The notes under the pieces: generated by a model | Databases searched by the model: none | The model's input: only the letters and a program-made list of their open reading frames with translations | What the model was told of the DNA's origin: nothing | Assembly: GCA_943736015.1 (NCBI GenBank) | Contig: OX031068.1 | Location: 31,120,296 to 31,184,295 of the forward strand | Direction: 5' to 3' | Length of the DNA: 64,000 bases | Origin: Tridacna crocea | Lineage: Eukaryota; Mollusca; Bivalvia; Cardiida; Cardiidae | In this document: positions 33,788 to 44,752 of the stretch, in pieces | Position numbering within the stretch: the stretch's first letter is position 1 | How the letters are laid out: each line of letters begins with the position of its first letter | Made by a program: the position numbers and the translations under genes

Positions 33788-33946
33788 GTTTTGCACACAC
33801 TCTGTGATGGCTCACCCACACACTTGGAAGACAAAGTGGCAGATGCACTTGACATCTTCAATTATGACACAGATCCTAAAATTCGAAGACAGGCCCATAA
33901 AGTACTCACAGGATACAGGCGCACTGGAAAGTGGAATGTCATGTGA
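33788..33946 (+). CDS. HEAT-repeat protein, exon 2 (terminal)
   Basis: The acceptor AACAG ends at 33787. The exon continues in phase 0 for 52 codons to TGA at 33944-33946. The splice rebuilds the repeat helix RYQ|VLHTLCDG across the junction. A further repeat is seen at residues 105-118 (DTDPKIRRQAHKVL), and the protein ends TGYRRTGKWNVM. The intron is 1111 nt and carries three family A MITEs and one family B MITE. The latter ends only 23 bases before the exon, so its flanking duplication forms part of the acceptor region. A longer open frame in another register (33804-34364) overlaps this exon and is considered spurious. Confidence 0.85.
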   Translation, partial: VLHTLCDGSPTHLEDKVADALDIFNYDTDPKIRRQAHKVLTGYRRTGKWNVM

Positions 33947-34885
33947 GCTGGAAACCATTTTGTCTGGATATGTCACCTCTTGGAGAAATGCACACTGTGT
34001 CATTTTCTCTACTGGGTATCTTTTGCAATCATCTTTGATGATGGATGACAACTTACAGAGCTGGCTAGGTGAGAGAAGCAATTTATCCCAAGATCCATCT
34101 GTCAAGAGGGCTGCAATTCCTGCATCAAGTCCTTCTCCATTACCTTTGTTGTTACATTTGATAACACTGTGCTGCATGGGTATGAAAAGAATTCAATCCC
34201 AGGATTCCTTTACCAAGATGGCTGCCATAACGATGGCTACCAACATGTGGCGTCGAGGTTCTCCTCCTTTGCAAAGAATAATGAGCTTGTCTGGGGTTGT
34301 ATTCACTGATCATTCTAAACTCAAGTCTAATCTCCATGACAAACTACCTGATATTTGGCGGTGAAGGAAAAGTAGCAAAATTGAGGTTCATTTTTGATTG
34401 AAATATAAATTGAATTTCCGACATTTTTTTTCTAAATTATGGTAACATTGTCAAATTGGTATTTTCGTATTCTCTTGTGGTCTGGACCATATTCACCAAT
34501 TGCTCTCAATATTATTGCAAGTTGAATTCCCCAAAATGTTCTCAATTTCAAAGTAAGACAATTTCTAATTGGCTAATTGATATACATACAGTAGCCAATC
34601 AAAATAAACATCTTTGAAAAAAGTTGTTAAATGGAGAAAAATGCTGATGACTAGCTTTAGCGCCTTTTCCAACATTTTCTACCTGTTCAAGGATCCCTGA
34701 AATCATATATCAAAGAAAAAAAAAAACACATAGACAGAAAAGGAGGAAATGCTACAAAGTATCATTTTCTCTTGTTTCCCACAATGTTTTCAAAACCCTA
34801 CTTTTTCTGGGTTTTGAAATATAGTAAAAGATTGCAGTACTCATTTATCAGAGATTGATTATTTGATAGTCAACATGAATTCAAG

Positions 34886-35087
34886 AATTAAGTCTTAAAA
34901 AATTCTAGAATGGTCCAAAATAAAAGTATTTGTTACAACATAATATTTGTCTTTCATAGGATAGAAAACATAGCGGGAAAAGGAGAAAATGCTGGTTATC
35001 ACTATGTTCTCCTTTTCCCCCAGTGTTTTGAAAAGCTTTTCATCTCATGTAGTAGTTAATAGTTGGGATTGTATGGTAAAAGGTTAA
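34886..35087 (-). mobile_element. Family A MITE, diverged
   Basis: AATTCTAGAATGGTCC start. Centre CTGGTTATCACTATG. Confidence 0.65.
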
Positions 35088-35158
35088 CTTAAGACTATCC
35101 AAATTGAAAACATTTGGATACCCGAGATTAATTTGTGGATCCAATGTTGAATTCAGTC

Positions 35159-35371
35159 TTTAAGTCTTTACCACACAATCCGGACTATTGACGACCCTGA
35201 GGAGACAGCCTTTGGAAAATCTTGGGGGAATAGGAGAAAATGCCAGTCACCAGGCTTTCTATACTTTCACAGACAATTACAATCATTTCAGCACAGCAAT
35301 ACTTAATTTGTCGTCTGCAAATGCTTTCAATTTGGACCAGTCTAAAATTTTGTAGTCTGGTAAAGAGTTAA
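35159..35371 (+). mobile_element. Family A MITE
   Basis: Right stem arm shortened. Both ends intact. Confidence 0.8.
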
Positions 35372-35639
35372 AGGGTAGACAATGTTAAAGAAATAAGAGA
35401 AAATGGTGGTTCTTTCTCAAGTTTGTGAAGATATGGTAACAGATAAGTTATAAATTTTCGTTTGTTGAGTTTGGTCTTTTTGTTATCTGTGTTGCCTGTG
35501 ATAATAAACTGAAACTGTTGACGGAATAATTCCTAGTTATAATATCCCCTCCCCCCGAAAAAAAGTCCTCTGAATAAGCTTGAGGGTAACCAGCATTTTC
35601 ATTTTCTTTCCTTTTCCCACAATGTTTTTCAGCTTATAT

Positions 35640-35740
35640 TTAACTCATTACCATTCAATCCCTTCTTTTAATGACCCAGAGAAAGAAGCCTTTAGAAAAT
35701 ATTGTGGGAAAAGGAGAAAATGCTGGTAACCAGCTTTTTT
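35640..35740 (+). mobile_element. Family A MITE, left half, split by the 35741-37225 element
   Basis: Ends at GCTGGTAACCAGCTTTTTT. Confidence 0.85.
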
Positions 35741-37225
35741 AGCTCATCTGAGTATAAAGTGCTCAGAGTGAGCTATTGTGATCAGTCCGTCGGCGTCCAT
35801 CCACATTTTCTTGTTTACACTCTAGCATCTACAAATATAAACCAATCAGCACCAAACTTGGTCAAAAAATATACATGACCATAAGTTCTCGAATGGGTTT
35901 GATTATCGGTCTAATCGGACCAGAACATCTGGAGTTATTTATCCTTGAATTGGAAAAATTGCTATATTTCACTTTGCTTACATTCTAGCATCAACAAAAT
36001 TTTAATATCCACCAATCAATACCAAATTTGGTCAAAATATATATGACCATAAGATCTCGGATGAATTCGATTATGGGTCAGATCCGACCAGACCATCTGG
36101 AGTAATTTGTGCTTGAATTAGAAAAATTGCCTTATTTCACTTTGTTTACACTCTTGGCATCTACAAATATCAACCAATCAGCACCAAACTTTGTCAGAAT
36201 ATATATGACTACAAGATATCAGATGAGTTCGATTATTTGTCTAATAGGAGCACAACAACTGGAGTTATTTGCCCTTGAATTAAAAACTCTAGCATCTACA
36301 GTTATCGACCAATCGGCACCAAACTTGGTAAAAATAAACATGACCATTAGATCCCAGATGAGTTCGATTATTGGTGCAATTGAACTACAACAACTGGAGT
36401 TATTTGCCCTTGAATTAGAAAGTTCTTCAGAATAGTTCTTAGTCCGTAACTTAACATTGTTATCTCCAGTCCACTTGACTTCAAACTTGGTATTTATGTT
36501 TGTTGCAATAATATAGAGTGCAGTGTGGAAGAACCATAATTCTACCTCATACTGTCTATGAGTTATTTCCCTTTATCATTTTTACAACATTCTCAGTTCG
36601 TCTGGAATATAACTTTGTCATCTACAGCCTGGACATCTTCAAATTTGATATGCATGATTGTTGAAAAGTTATGAGTGCAGTGCACAAGAACCATAACTCT
36701 TCCTAACACAAATTTTGAGTTATTCCCCCTTTGGCCTTCATTTTTATAGCATTTCTTGCTTGTCTGGAGCAAAACTTTGTCATCTTAAGTAGGAGTGACT
36801 TGAAATTTGGTAAGCTTATTTGTCGCAATATTTAGAAGAATTATAACCCTACCTCATGCTGAGTTATTTCCCTTTGAATGTCATTTTTACAGCATTTTTT
36901 TGCCTGTCAGAAATAAATTGTCATCTCAAGTCAGAACGACTTCAAACTTGGTATGCATGTTTCTTGCAATATTACAGAGTACAGTGTGCAAGAACAATAA
37001 CTCTACCTAGTGCAAATTTTGAGTAATTCCACTTTGATCTTCATTTTTAAAGTATTTCTTGCTTGTCGGGAATGGAACTTGGAAGTCCCAAGTTAAATTG
37101 GGACAATTTGCTGCTCTTGTTTCATTATCATTTGGCCTTGAACCATGATATGTGGTATTTATCTTTATTTTAGACCTTTGCTGCTTGGTACTCAGGTGAG
37201 CGATACAGGACCATGGTCCTCTTGT
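35741..37225 (+). mobile_element. Pearl/Helentron-like element, different core, inserted in a family A MITE
   Basis: The ends match the 1008-3426 element: AGCTCATCTGAG, CAGAGTGAGCTATTGTGATC at the left and CTCAGGTGAGCGATACAGG, ACCATGGTCCTCTTGT at the right. The core is unrelated. It has four units of ~140-165 bp with TCTAGCATCTACAAATATCA and CTGGAGTTATTTGCCCTTGA (about 35823-36430), then a diverged second repeat type (36430-37100) with AACTTGGTATGCATGTTTGT. Confidence 0.75.
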
Positions 37226-37351
37226 CTCCTTTCCACAATGTTTTCTACCCTTCACAAAACAAATTTCAAATTTTCAGTACTTTTATTTTGTCATCTGCAA
37301 ATGCTTTTGATTTGGACAAGCTTAAATTTTTGTCCTTTGGTTATAATGTAA
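37226..37351 (+). mobile_element. Family A MITE, right half of the split copy
   Basis: Resumes CTCCTTTCCACAATG and runs to TTTGGTTATAATGTAA. Confidence 0.85.
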
Positions 37352-37657
37352 CTCCTTACCAGGCAACGAAATTTCAGAATAGTCCCATTTCAAAGCAATT
37401 CCAGATGACAAAAGTAATATTGGTACAATAACGTATTGAAAAGAAAACATTTTGAGAAAAGGAAAAAATGGTGGTAACTAAAACTCCCATTTTCTCACAA
37501 TGTTTACAAAAGCCTTCTAACTTAACTAAATACACTGTGGTGACAGGAAAAACTTGGGTGTTTTTCTAAAATACAGGACAGGATGGATCACAATAATTAT
37601 GCGGTTCAAGATTTTGAAAGTAACACAACCTCTGACGGGCTAAACCATTATGTTACT

Positions 37658-37890
37658 TTAACCCTTTACTAAACAACTGAATTTTAGACTTGTCCAAATT
37701 TAAAGCACTTGCAGACGACGAAATAAATAAAAGTAACTCAAAAATTGAAATTTGTTTTCAGCAGGGTAGAAAACATCATGGGAAAGGGAGAAAATGCTGG
37801 TTACCAGCATTTTCTCCTTTTTCCATTTTGCTTTCAAAAGGCGTCTATCTCAGGGTCGTGAAAACCAGGGCTTGTTTGGTAAAGAGTTAA
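37658..37890 (-). mobile_element. Family A MITE
   Basis: CCAGGGCTTG subtype. Confidence 0.85.
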
Positions 37891-37907
37891 AAATTAGAAA
37901 ATTTTGG

Positions 37908-37950
37908 AGAATAAGGCCAAGATTGTTCATGAGAATGGTTGGTGAGTACA
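37908..37950. mobile_element. Family D MITE fragment
   Basis: GGAGAATAAGGCCAAGATTG, then TTCATGAGAATGGTTGGTGA, matches one end of the family D element. Confidence 0.5.
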
Positions 37951-38180
37951 GACTATACATTGTACACATGAACAGTTACCTTACAGTGCTTAAATTTTGG
38001 TACAGTAAAATAATTCTTTTTTTTGTTTCATGTTGGCCATCCAAAACATATGATCAGACAAGACAAGCCGTCATAATGTTAGTCACTGATTGCTTAACAC
38101 TTGAATATTGTGGAGATGAAAATATTGCCAAACCTTTATTTTCACTTGTTTTGATGGTATCTGAATACTTCTTAATTCAA

Positions 38181-38394
38181 ATCTTTACCTAACAACAAAA
38201 TGGTAGGTTTATCCACATTGCACATGACAAATTCAGAGTATCTCAATTTATGAATTTTGTCTCTGAAAGGATAGAAAATCTTGCAGGAAAAGGAGAAAAT
38301 GCTGTTAGCAGCATTTTCTCCTTTTCCCACAAGGTTTTCAAAAGCTTTTCTTCCCAGGGTCATGAAAACCAGGGCTTGTTTGGTAAAGAGTTAA
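38181..38394 (-). mobile_element. Family A MITE
   Basis: Centre shortened to GCTGTTAGCAGC, still self-complementary. Confidence 0.8.
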
Positions 38395-38830
38395 GCAAAA
38401 TATGGTATACTTTTGAACACAAATATACCATATTTACTTAAATTTTGGAACACCCAAAGTACTGGGATACCATCAAAAAGAGTGAGAATATCTATTTTTA
38501 GTATTTTGGACTAACAAAAAAAAAAACTAATTGGTATCATTATATCATTTTTCTTTACTTTGTATAAAAATCATACAGCATGATTATAATAACTTGGTCC
38601 TTTATTGCAGACAAAGAACACTATAAAAATCCTATTTTACAATAATAATACATGTAATGTGATAACGAATACTACCAGTAACTAGAGCTAAACTATGCCT
38701 AAATCACTAAAGCCCCTTTCAAAACTTTGGCTAGTTTAGATCAAGATCAGATTGCACAAGATGTTGTCTAATCTTTGATCTATACCTTCAGCTCTGTGGA
38801 GACATTTCGAACAAAAGCCACCATGAAATT

Positions 38831-38925
38831 TTAACCCTTTACCACACAATGGTGACTTTGAACAACCCTACAGTGAAAGCCTTTTGAAAACATTGTGGAA
38901 AAAAGAGAAAATGCTGGTTTCTCTT
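38831..38925 (+). mobile_element. Family A MITE, left half only
   Basis: CACACAATGGTGACTTTG start, broken after AAAATGCTGG. Confidence 0.65.
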
Positions 38926-38946
38926 ATCAAGTGAAAATCGAGTCAG

Positions 38947-39176
38947 TTAAGACTTTGCCACACAATCCCGACTTTTAACGACCCTAAAGAAGAAAATTTT
39001 TGGAAAACACTTTGAGAGAAGGAGAAAATGCTGATAATCATTATTTTCTCTTTTTTCCTCAGTGTTTTCTACTCTATCAAAGAGAGAAATCATCATTTCA
39101 TCAATGTTTAATTTGTCCTCTGCAAATGCTCTTAATTTGGTCATATCCCAAATTTTGTCATTTGGTAATAGGTTAA
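38947..39176 (+). mobile_element. Family A MITE
   Basis: Shares TTAA (39173-39176) with an oppositely oriented copy. Confidence 0.8.
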
Positions 39177-39409
39177 CCCATTACCAAACGACAATATTTT
39201 AGACTGGTCCAAATTCAAAGCATTTGCAGACGACAAAATAAAAGTGACTGAAAATTTGAAATTTGTTTTGTGAAGGATAGAAGGATAGAAAACATTGTGG
39301 GAAAAGGAGAAAATGCTGGTAACCAGCATTTTCTCCTTTTCCCACAATGTTTTCTAAAGGCTTCTTTCTCAGGGGCGTCAAAAGTAGGGATTATTTGGTA
39401 ATGGGTTAA
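39173..39409 (-). mobile_element. Family A MITE
   Basis: Perfect stem, CTACTTTTGA subtype. AGGATAG duplicated before the stem. Confidence 0.9.
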
Positions 39410-39725
39410 GACACTATGAAATTGTGGTCTGCAAATGCCTTCAATTTGGTTAAGTCTAGGATTTTGCCAAGTGGTAAAGGATTCAAAAGTTTCAGCCCAG
39501 TTCAATCTGTACAAACTGCACAGTCTGACTTAGGTTGGTACTCTTCACAGATGAATTAACCCTTTACAACACAATCCAGACTTTTAATGACCCTGATAAA
39601 GAGGCCTTAACTCTTTAGTTTAAAGTTTAGTTTAAACATATTTTATTCATGAACTGAATGGGGTCTCTGTTGTTAATAAACTAGTTCAAGTTTTAAGTCT
39701 TAAGTGATGAAAGATACATTGTTTC

Positions 39726-39953
39726 TTAACTCTTTCCCACACAGTCCCGACTTTTAACGACCCTAGTGTAGAAAGCTTTTGAAAACATTGTGGGAAAAGG
39801 AGAAAATGCTGGTAACCAGCATTTTCTCCTTTTTCCACAATATTTTCTACCCTGTCACAAACAATTTCATCATTTGATTCACATTTAATTTGTCGTCTGC
39901 AAAAGCTTTCAGTTTGGGCAAGTATGAAATTTTGTTGTTTGGTAAAGAGTTAA
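39726..39953 (+). mobile_element. Family A MITE
   Basis: Intact. A truncated copy lies at 39557-39612. Confidence 0.85.
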
Positions 39954-40049
39954 GAAACTGTAGTTGGAAGCGGAGAAAATGCTGGTAACAAGCATTTCCT
40001 CCTTTTACCACAATGTTTTTTTTACCCTATCAAAAATATATTTCACGAC

Positions 40050-40276
40050 TTAACCCTTTCCCAATTGACAAAATCTTAGACTCGTCCAAATTTTAAGTAT
40101 TTGCAGACGAAAAAAAAAAGTAATGCGACTCAAAAATTGAAATTTGAGGCGAGTAGAAAAAATTGTGGGAAAAGGAGAAAATGCTGCTTACCAGCATTTT
40201 CTTCTTTTCCCACAATGTTTTCAAAAGGTTTCCTATTCAGGGTCATAAAAACCAGGGATTGTTTGGGAAAGGGTTA
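40050..40276 (-). mobile_element. Family A MITE
   Basis: CCAGGGATTG subtype. Centre CTGCTTACCAGC. Confidence 0.85.
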
Positions 40277-40386
40277 ATTAAACCAATTTTAAATTGCCGT
40301 TTACAAAATTCTTTCAATTTGGACAAGTTTACATTTTTTGTTGTGTGGTAAAGAGTTAAGCCCCCTTTTTGCTGAGCACTCCTCAG

Positions 40387-40615
40387 TTAACCCTTTCCCA
40401 AACGACAATATTTTAGACTGGTCCAAATTGAAAGCATTTGCAGACGACAAAATAAAAGCGACTGAAAATTTGAAATTTGTTTTGTGAAGGGTAGAAAACA
40501 TTGTGGGAAAAGGAGAAAATGCTGTTTACCAGCATTTTCTCCTTTTCCCACAATGTTTTCTAAAGGCTTCTTTCTCAGGGGCGTCAAAAGTAGGGATTGT
40601 GTGGTAATGGGTTAA
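40387..40615 (-). mobile_element. Family A MITE
   Basis: Intact. A solo right end lies at 40290-40358. Confidence 0.9.
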
Positions 40616-40736
40616 TTGGGTTCCATTTCCAGACTTGAAATATCTGTTCAATTTGGCACATGAAAGGTCATTCCTATCCTAAAGCTATTCCAACCAATCA
40701 CTCGCTGACATGGGATAGAAAAAGCAAAAAGGAAGT

Positions 40737-40776
40737 AACAAGAGGGTCATTTTGCCCAAAGTGCTCACCTGAGATT
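40737..40776 (-). mobile_element. Solo end of a pearl/Helentron-like element
   Basis: AACAAGAGGGTCATTTTGCC and GTGCTCACCTGAG match the array-proximal end of the 47245-48862 element. No array follows. Confidence 0.55.
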
Positions 40777-40788
40777 GACTGTTTGGTG

Positions 40789-40996
40789 TTAAATCCTTTC
40801 CCAAACAATCCCTGGTTTTCATGAATCTGAATAAAAAGCCTTTTGAAAACATTGTGGGAAAAGGAGAAAATGCTGATGACCAGCATTTTCTCCTGTTCCC
40901 ACAATGTTTTCTACCCATCCCAAAACAAATTTTAGTCGTCTGCAAACACTTCAAATTTGGACCAGTCTAAAATTTTATTGTTTGGTAATGAGTTAA
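40789..40996 (+). mobile_element. Family A MITE
   Basis: CCCTGGTTTTCATG subtype with a short deletion before GTCGTCTGCAAAC. Confidence 0.85.
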
Positions 40997-41019
40997 AAGC
41001 CACTTATAACATGATAGTT

Positions 41020-41488
41020 GAATTGCAGTGGCTAGTGCCCCTATCCATGCTTTCCTGGGCCTGTATTCACCAACCATTCTTAAGAACGTTCTTTGTCTTA
41101 TTCTCCAGAATTTTCTGCATTTGTAAATAACACAACTTCTAATTGGCTAAACCATTCGGTTTAGCCAATCAGAAGTTGTGTTTCTTACAAATATAGAAAA
41201 ACTTGGAGAATAAGACTAAGAATATTCTCAAGAATAATTGGTGAATACAGGCCCTGGAGTCTTATTTTTTTACCTGTAATGTGTACAATTTGCTTTCAAA
41301 GCCATTGGCTGCTTTCCTACATAACCATCACCCAGACAATGGTCAGCCATGGGAGGGGAATGATTCCTGTCTCAAAGACTTAAACCAATCATTGGAAGAA
41401 TTTGGCCGAGCCAGGTTTCAAATTCACAACCCTATTTTTTCAAGTCCTGCAGGGTATGTACTGCGCTATCAGGGTTCAGAACTCAACT
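41020..41488 (-). mobile_element. SINE, third family, split by a family D MITE
   Basis: TTGCTTTCAAAGCCATTGGC and AGGGGAATGATTCCTG match the copies at 43170 and 43393. The tRNA-like head (GATAGCGCAGTACATACCC) is at the right end. The open frame here is a by-product. Confidence 0.55.
41059..41252. mobile_element. Family D palindromic MITE
   Basis: GCCTGTATTCACCAA and its inverse are the ends, and the whole element folds on itself around TTGGCTAAACCATTCGGTTT. It is flanked by the 5-bp duplication CCTGG and interrupts a SINE. Confidence 0.8.
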
Positions 41489-41489
41489 G

Positions 41490-42835
41490 AGAAAATTGAA
41501 GTAAAATGTATCAAGTTGATGAGACTGGTGGTGTGAATCATACACAAAATATATTTAGATTGCTCAACCGTAATTATTATTTTTAAAATATAGAAATAAT
41601 TGTGTATGTAACATTAAATGACATGATTGCAGCCCAAAGTTTCATGAGAGTATGACTGACATGTACCCTCTACAGTGCCTAAGAGACCTCTTCTTGGACT
41701 CTATATGACCAACATTTACACTCCTCAGAGATAACAAAACAATCTTCCTCATAAATCATAATGGGAAGGGTGTGCACATTTTTTTTTCAATGAAAAAAAA
41801 AGAAGGTTATTGATAACATCGTGGAACAAGTGAAAAAGATGGTCACTAGCATTTCTTTTCCCAATATGTTCTATGGTAATCAGTAAATAAAAGCGTCGAG
41901 AACGCTGAAGTGGTATTTGTCAAGGAAACTGTTGCATGGAATGAATAATTTAAAAGAGAAATATTATTCAAATATTTGCTTGAAAGTCAACCAACTTAGC
42001 AAATGAATACCTTTTTGGTTGAAGGGATAATCTTCATGACAAAGTTAGGATCATTTGTGTAATGGTGGTCTCTCTTGGATCATTAGGAGTCTGGAGTAAT
42101 GTCTCTTGACAGTGTGATGCATGGTGCATACAGAGAAATCCAATAAAACGAAATCTGCACCTGTAAACTAATATTTTGAAATATCTTTCGCCATTAACAT
42201 TTAATCCCAATATTACAATCAATTATTTTATCCTTCAATATTCATGCTCAATCAAATTGAGTAGCAGGCAATCATGGAATGAACAAGCCATGGGACGAAC
42301 TGGTTTTGGTACAAAAAGTCCAGAACCAAGTAAAGAAGACAAACTTTGTATCATTACACCAATAGAAGGTTATGTGGGAGTGAACCTACTTTCAATTAGA
42401 AATTAGCATTTCCTTGATTGATGGCTTCACTCAGTGAATTTTAACATGGCATTCCCAATTACCTATCTGAGGTCTATTGAAAAAAATCATTTGCTTGAGA
42501 AAAATTGAGTTTAATCAGGTTTATTTCCTTTGGCTTTGCACAAAGTACGACACATGGTCTTCAAAATTAAATATTGAACTCATAATGGTATTGTCTTCGA
42601 CAAATACCACAAAAATGCTGGTTACTGAAATATTCTTTTTTTCTCTCACCAATATTTTCAACAATTTTGCAGACAAAGGAAAATCAGATGCGCCCAGGCA
42701 CATCTACTATGCAGGATGCATATCTAATGATATCATGGACAAGTGTGTGCAGATATAACTTCCTTGTCAAGTAAACAAGTGTTGTAACTATGCACAGCAA
42801 ACTTGAATGACAATTGGCTTTGACCTAATGTCTGA
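41490..42835. other. No gene or clear repeat
   Basis: AT-rich sequence without coding similarity or intact element ends. A weak family A stem remnant may lie at 41800-41880 (GTGGAACAAGTGAAAAAGATG). Confidence 0.4.
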
Positions 42836-43062
42836 AACACTTTGCCAGACAACAAAGTTTTGGATGCAACCAAATTGACAGCATTTTCAGGTTACATATT
42901 GAATGTAGGCCAAATAATGATTTATGTTTTAGATAGGGTAGAAAACATGGGAGAAAAGGAGAAAATGCTGGTTACCAGCATTTTCTCATTTTCCCACCAT
43001 GTTTTGTAAAAGTTTTCTTTAACAGGGTCAATAGAACTCGAGATTTTGTGGAAAAAGGTTAA
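42836..43062 (-). mobile_element. Family A MITE, diverged
   Basis: Stem ACATGGGAGAAAAGG / CATTTTCCCACCATGT. Right TTAA intact. Confidence 0.7.
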
Positions 43063-43169
43063 TTCAAGTGTATTGTTTCAAATTTAAACTTGAAGTGTTC
43101 ACCCTTTGTTACACTCAGGTTTCAAGGATTTAGCCTTTGTACTGACTGTATGGTCTTTCTATTACTTTT

Positions 43170-43372
43170 CAACATTGGTTTCAATTATGTCGTAGCAGCC
43201 AACGCACCTATGTATGCTTTCCAAGTTTCTTTTTCCAGTGCTTCACACAATTATCTGTTCAAACCACCGGTTGCTTTCCCACACGACCATTTGTCAAAAC
43301 AATGGTTAGTAGGGAAAGAGGAAAGAATATTATCGCAATCACTGTCATCAATCCTCAGGTAGAGCCCTGGAT
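43170..43372 (-). mobile_element. SINE, third family
   Basis: TGTTCAAACCACCGGTTGC and AACAATGGTTAGTAGGGAAAG align with the body of the 41020 copy. The head is missing. Confidence 0.5.
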
Positions 43373-43392
43373 TAAGCAGAAACATCCTGTTT

Positions 43393-43632
43393 TTATGTAC
43401 TGCATGTCATGGTAGCTAGTGCATGTATCAACACTTTCCTAGAGTTTCTTTTACCAGTACTTTCAACAACTTTCTGTCAAAACAGTTGTCAGTGGTGAAA
43501 AAGGAATGAACCCTATCACAAGGACTATGATCATCCAGGGACAGAAATTGCCAAAGCCAGGATCTTACCAGAGACACCCTGTTCTCAAATTCTGCATGTT
43601 CCTAAATGAGCTACAAGGGCTCTGCACGAAGC
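43393..43632 (-). mobile_element. SINE, third family
   Basis: GTAGCTAGTGCATGTATCAA, TTTCCTAGAGTTTC (the unoccupied form of the site used by the MITE at 41059) and a tRNA-like head ending GAGCTACAAGGGCTC. Confidence 0.5.
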
Positions 43633-43785
43633 TTTTGGAGCTTTATAGTAAAAGGGAAAATGATGCTAACAATTTTTCTACCTTTTAAGAGACAAATGAC
43701 ATCATTTGAGCCGCATTTCATTCATTGAAAAATAAAATTCCTGAAGAGCTGTGAAAGGTTTTACTAATATTTGACCATGTAATCC

Positions 43786-44184
43786 AGAGCTCAAGATCAG
43801 AGGGAGTGATGGTATTCTTAACTCTTTACCAAACAACAAAATTTTAGATGGGTCCAAAATGAAAGCACTTGCAGAAAACAAAATAAATGTGACTGAAAAA
43901 TGAAAATTTGATTTGGGAAGGGTAAAAAACATTGTGGGTAACCAACATTTTCTCCTTTTCCCGATGTTTTCATCAGGTTTCTATCAAAGGGTTGTCAAAA
44001 GTCGGTATCATGTGGTAAAGGGTTAATACATTATTTCTCTTTGAAACCCTATGTTGTGGGCACTCATTAGAATCGTCTCGATGAGACGATTCTAATGAGT
44101 ACTCAGAGCATAGGGTTTAGTGGAGAATAATTAATAATTAGAATTCTAAAGACCAAACCACTCCCTCTATCTGGAGCTCTGTGA
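43786..44184. mobile_element. Family B MITE interrupted by a family A MITE
   Basis: The family B left end (CAGAGCTCAAGATCAGAGGG) is cut after GGTATTC by the family A copy 43818-44026. The palindromic core and right end (ATCTGGAGCTCTG) follow. Confidence 0.8.
43818..44026 (-). mobile_element. Family A MITE nested in family B
   Basis: TTAA at both ends, with family B sequence GGTATTC on the left and TACATTATTTCTC on the right. Confidence 0.9.
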
Positions 44185-44329
44185 CCAGCTTTGAGATCTT
44201 AAGTCATTTATTTTCACATTTACCTTGAGATATTTTCCAGATTAACATTAAGCTTCATTTGCACTGGTCAGAACACATGGCATCTACAAGCTAAAAATTC
44301 ACCTCAAAGGATACAAGCCAGACACAGCA

Positions 44330-44385
44330 CGAACGAAGAAGTTCACCTTGAGCCCATGGTGCCAAGGTGAGCTATAACCAAATAG
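44330..44385 (-). mobile_element. Degenerate hairpin end of a pearl-like element
   Basis: GACACAGCACGAACGAAG, then TTCACCTTGAGCCCATGG and TGCCAAGGTGAGCTATAA, parallels the microsatellite-proximal end at 48800-48862. No array is attached. Confidence 0.45.
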
Positions 44386-44528
44386 AGATAACAATTACTG
44401 ACATTGCATATTTTGATTATCACTTTTTTTTATATTCAGATCAAAACATGCAGTCTAACTTGGATCAACAACATCTGATATTTTGCATGATACACTGTTA
44501 GTCCTTTACCACACAATCCCAACTTTTA

Positions 44529-44752
44529 ACGCTTTACCAAACAACAAAATTTTGGACTGATCCAAATGAAAAGCGTTTGCATAAAACAAAATAATTGCGA
44601 CTTTAAATTAAAATTTGTTTTGGGAAGGATGGAAAACATTATCGGACATGGAGAAAATGCTGGTTACCGGCATTTTCTCTTTTTCCCACAAGTTTTTAAA
44701 AGGCTCCTTTCTCAGGTTTGTTAAAAGTGGGGATTGTATGGTTAAGGGTTAA
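44529..44752 (-). mobile_element. Family A MITE
   Basis: It interrupts the beginning of another copy (44502-44528, CACACAATCCCAAC). Confidence 0.8.

Noticed and set aside
33804-34364. 186-codon open frame on the plus strand, among the longest in the window
   Set aside because: It overlaps HEAT-gene exon 2 in a different frame, has no recognisable domain, and continues into the 3'UTR and a MITE-like fragment. The exon frame is supported by splice sites and repeat motifs.
41281-41490. 70-codon open frame with a protein-like composition
   Set aside because: Sequence is homologous to the SINE copies at 43170 and 43393.
44190-44392. Apparent exon with acceptor CCAG and donor GTGAGC
   Set aside because: The last part matches the degenerate hairpin end of a pearl-like element, so the donor is part of the repeat (GGTGAGCT).
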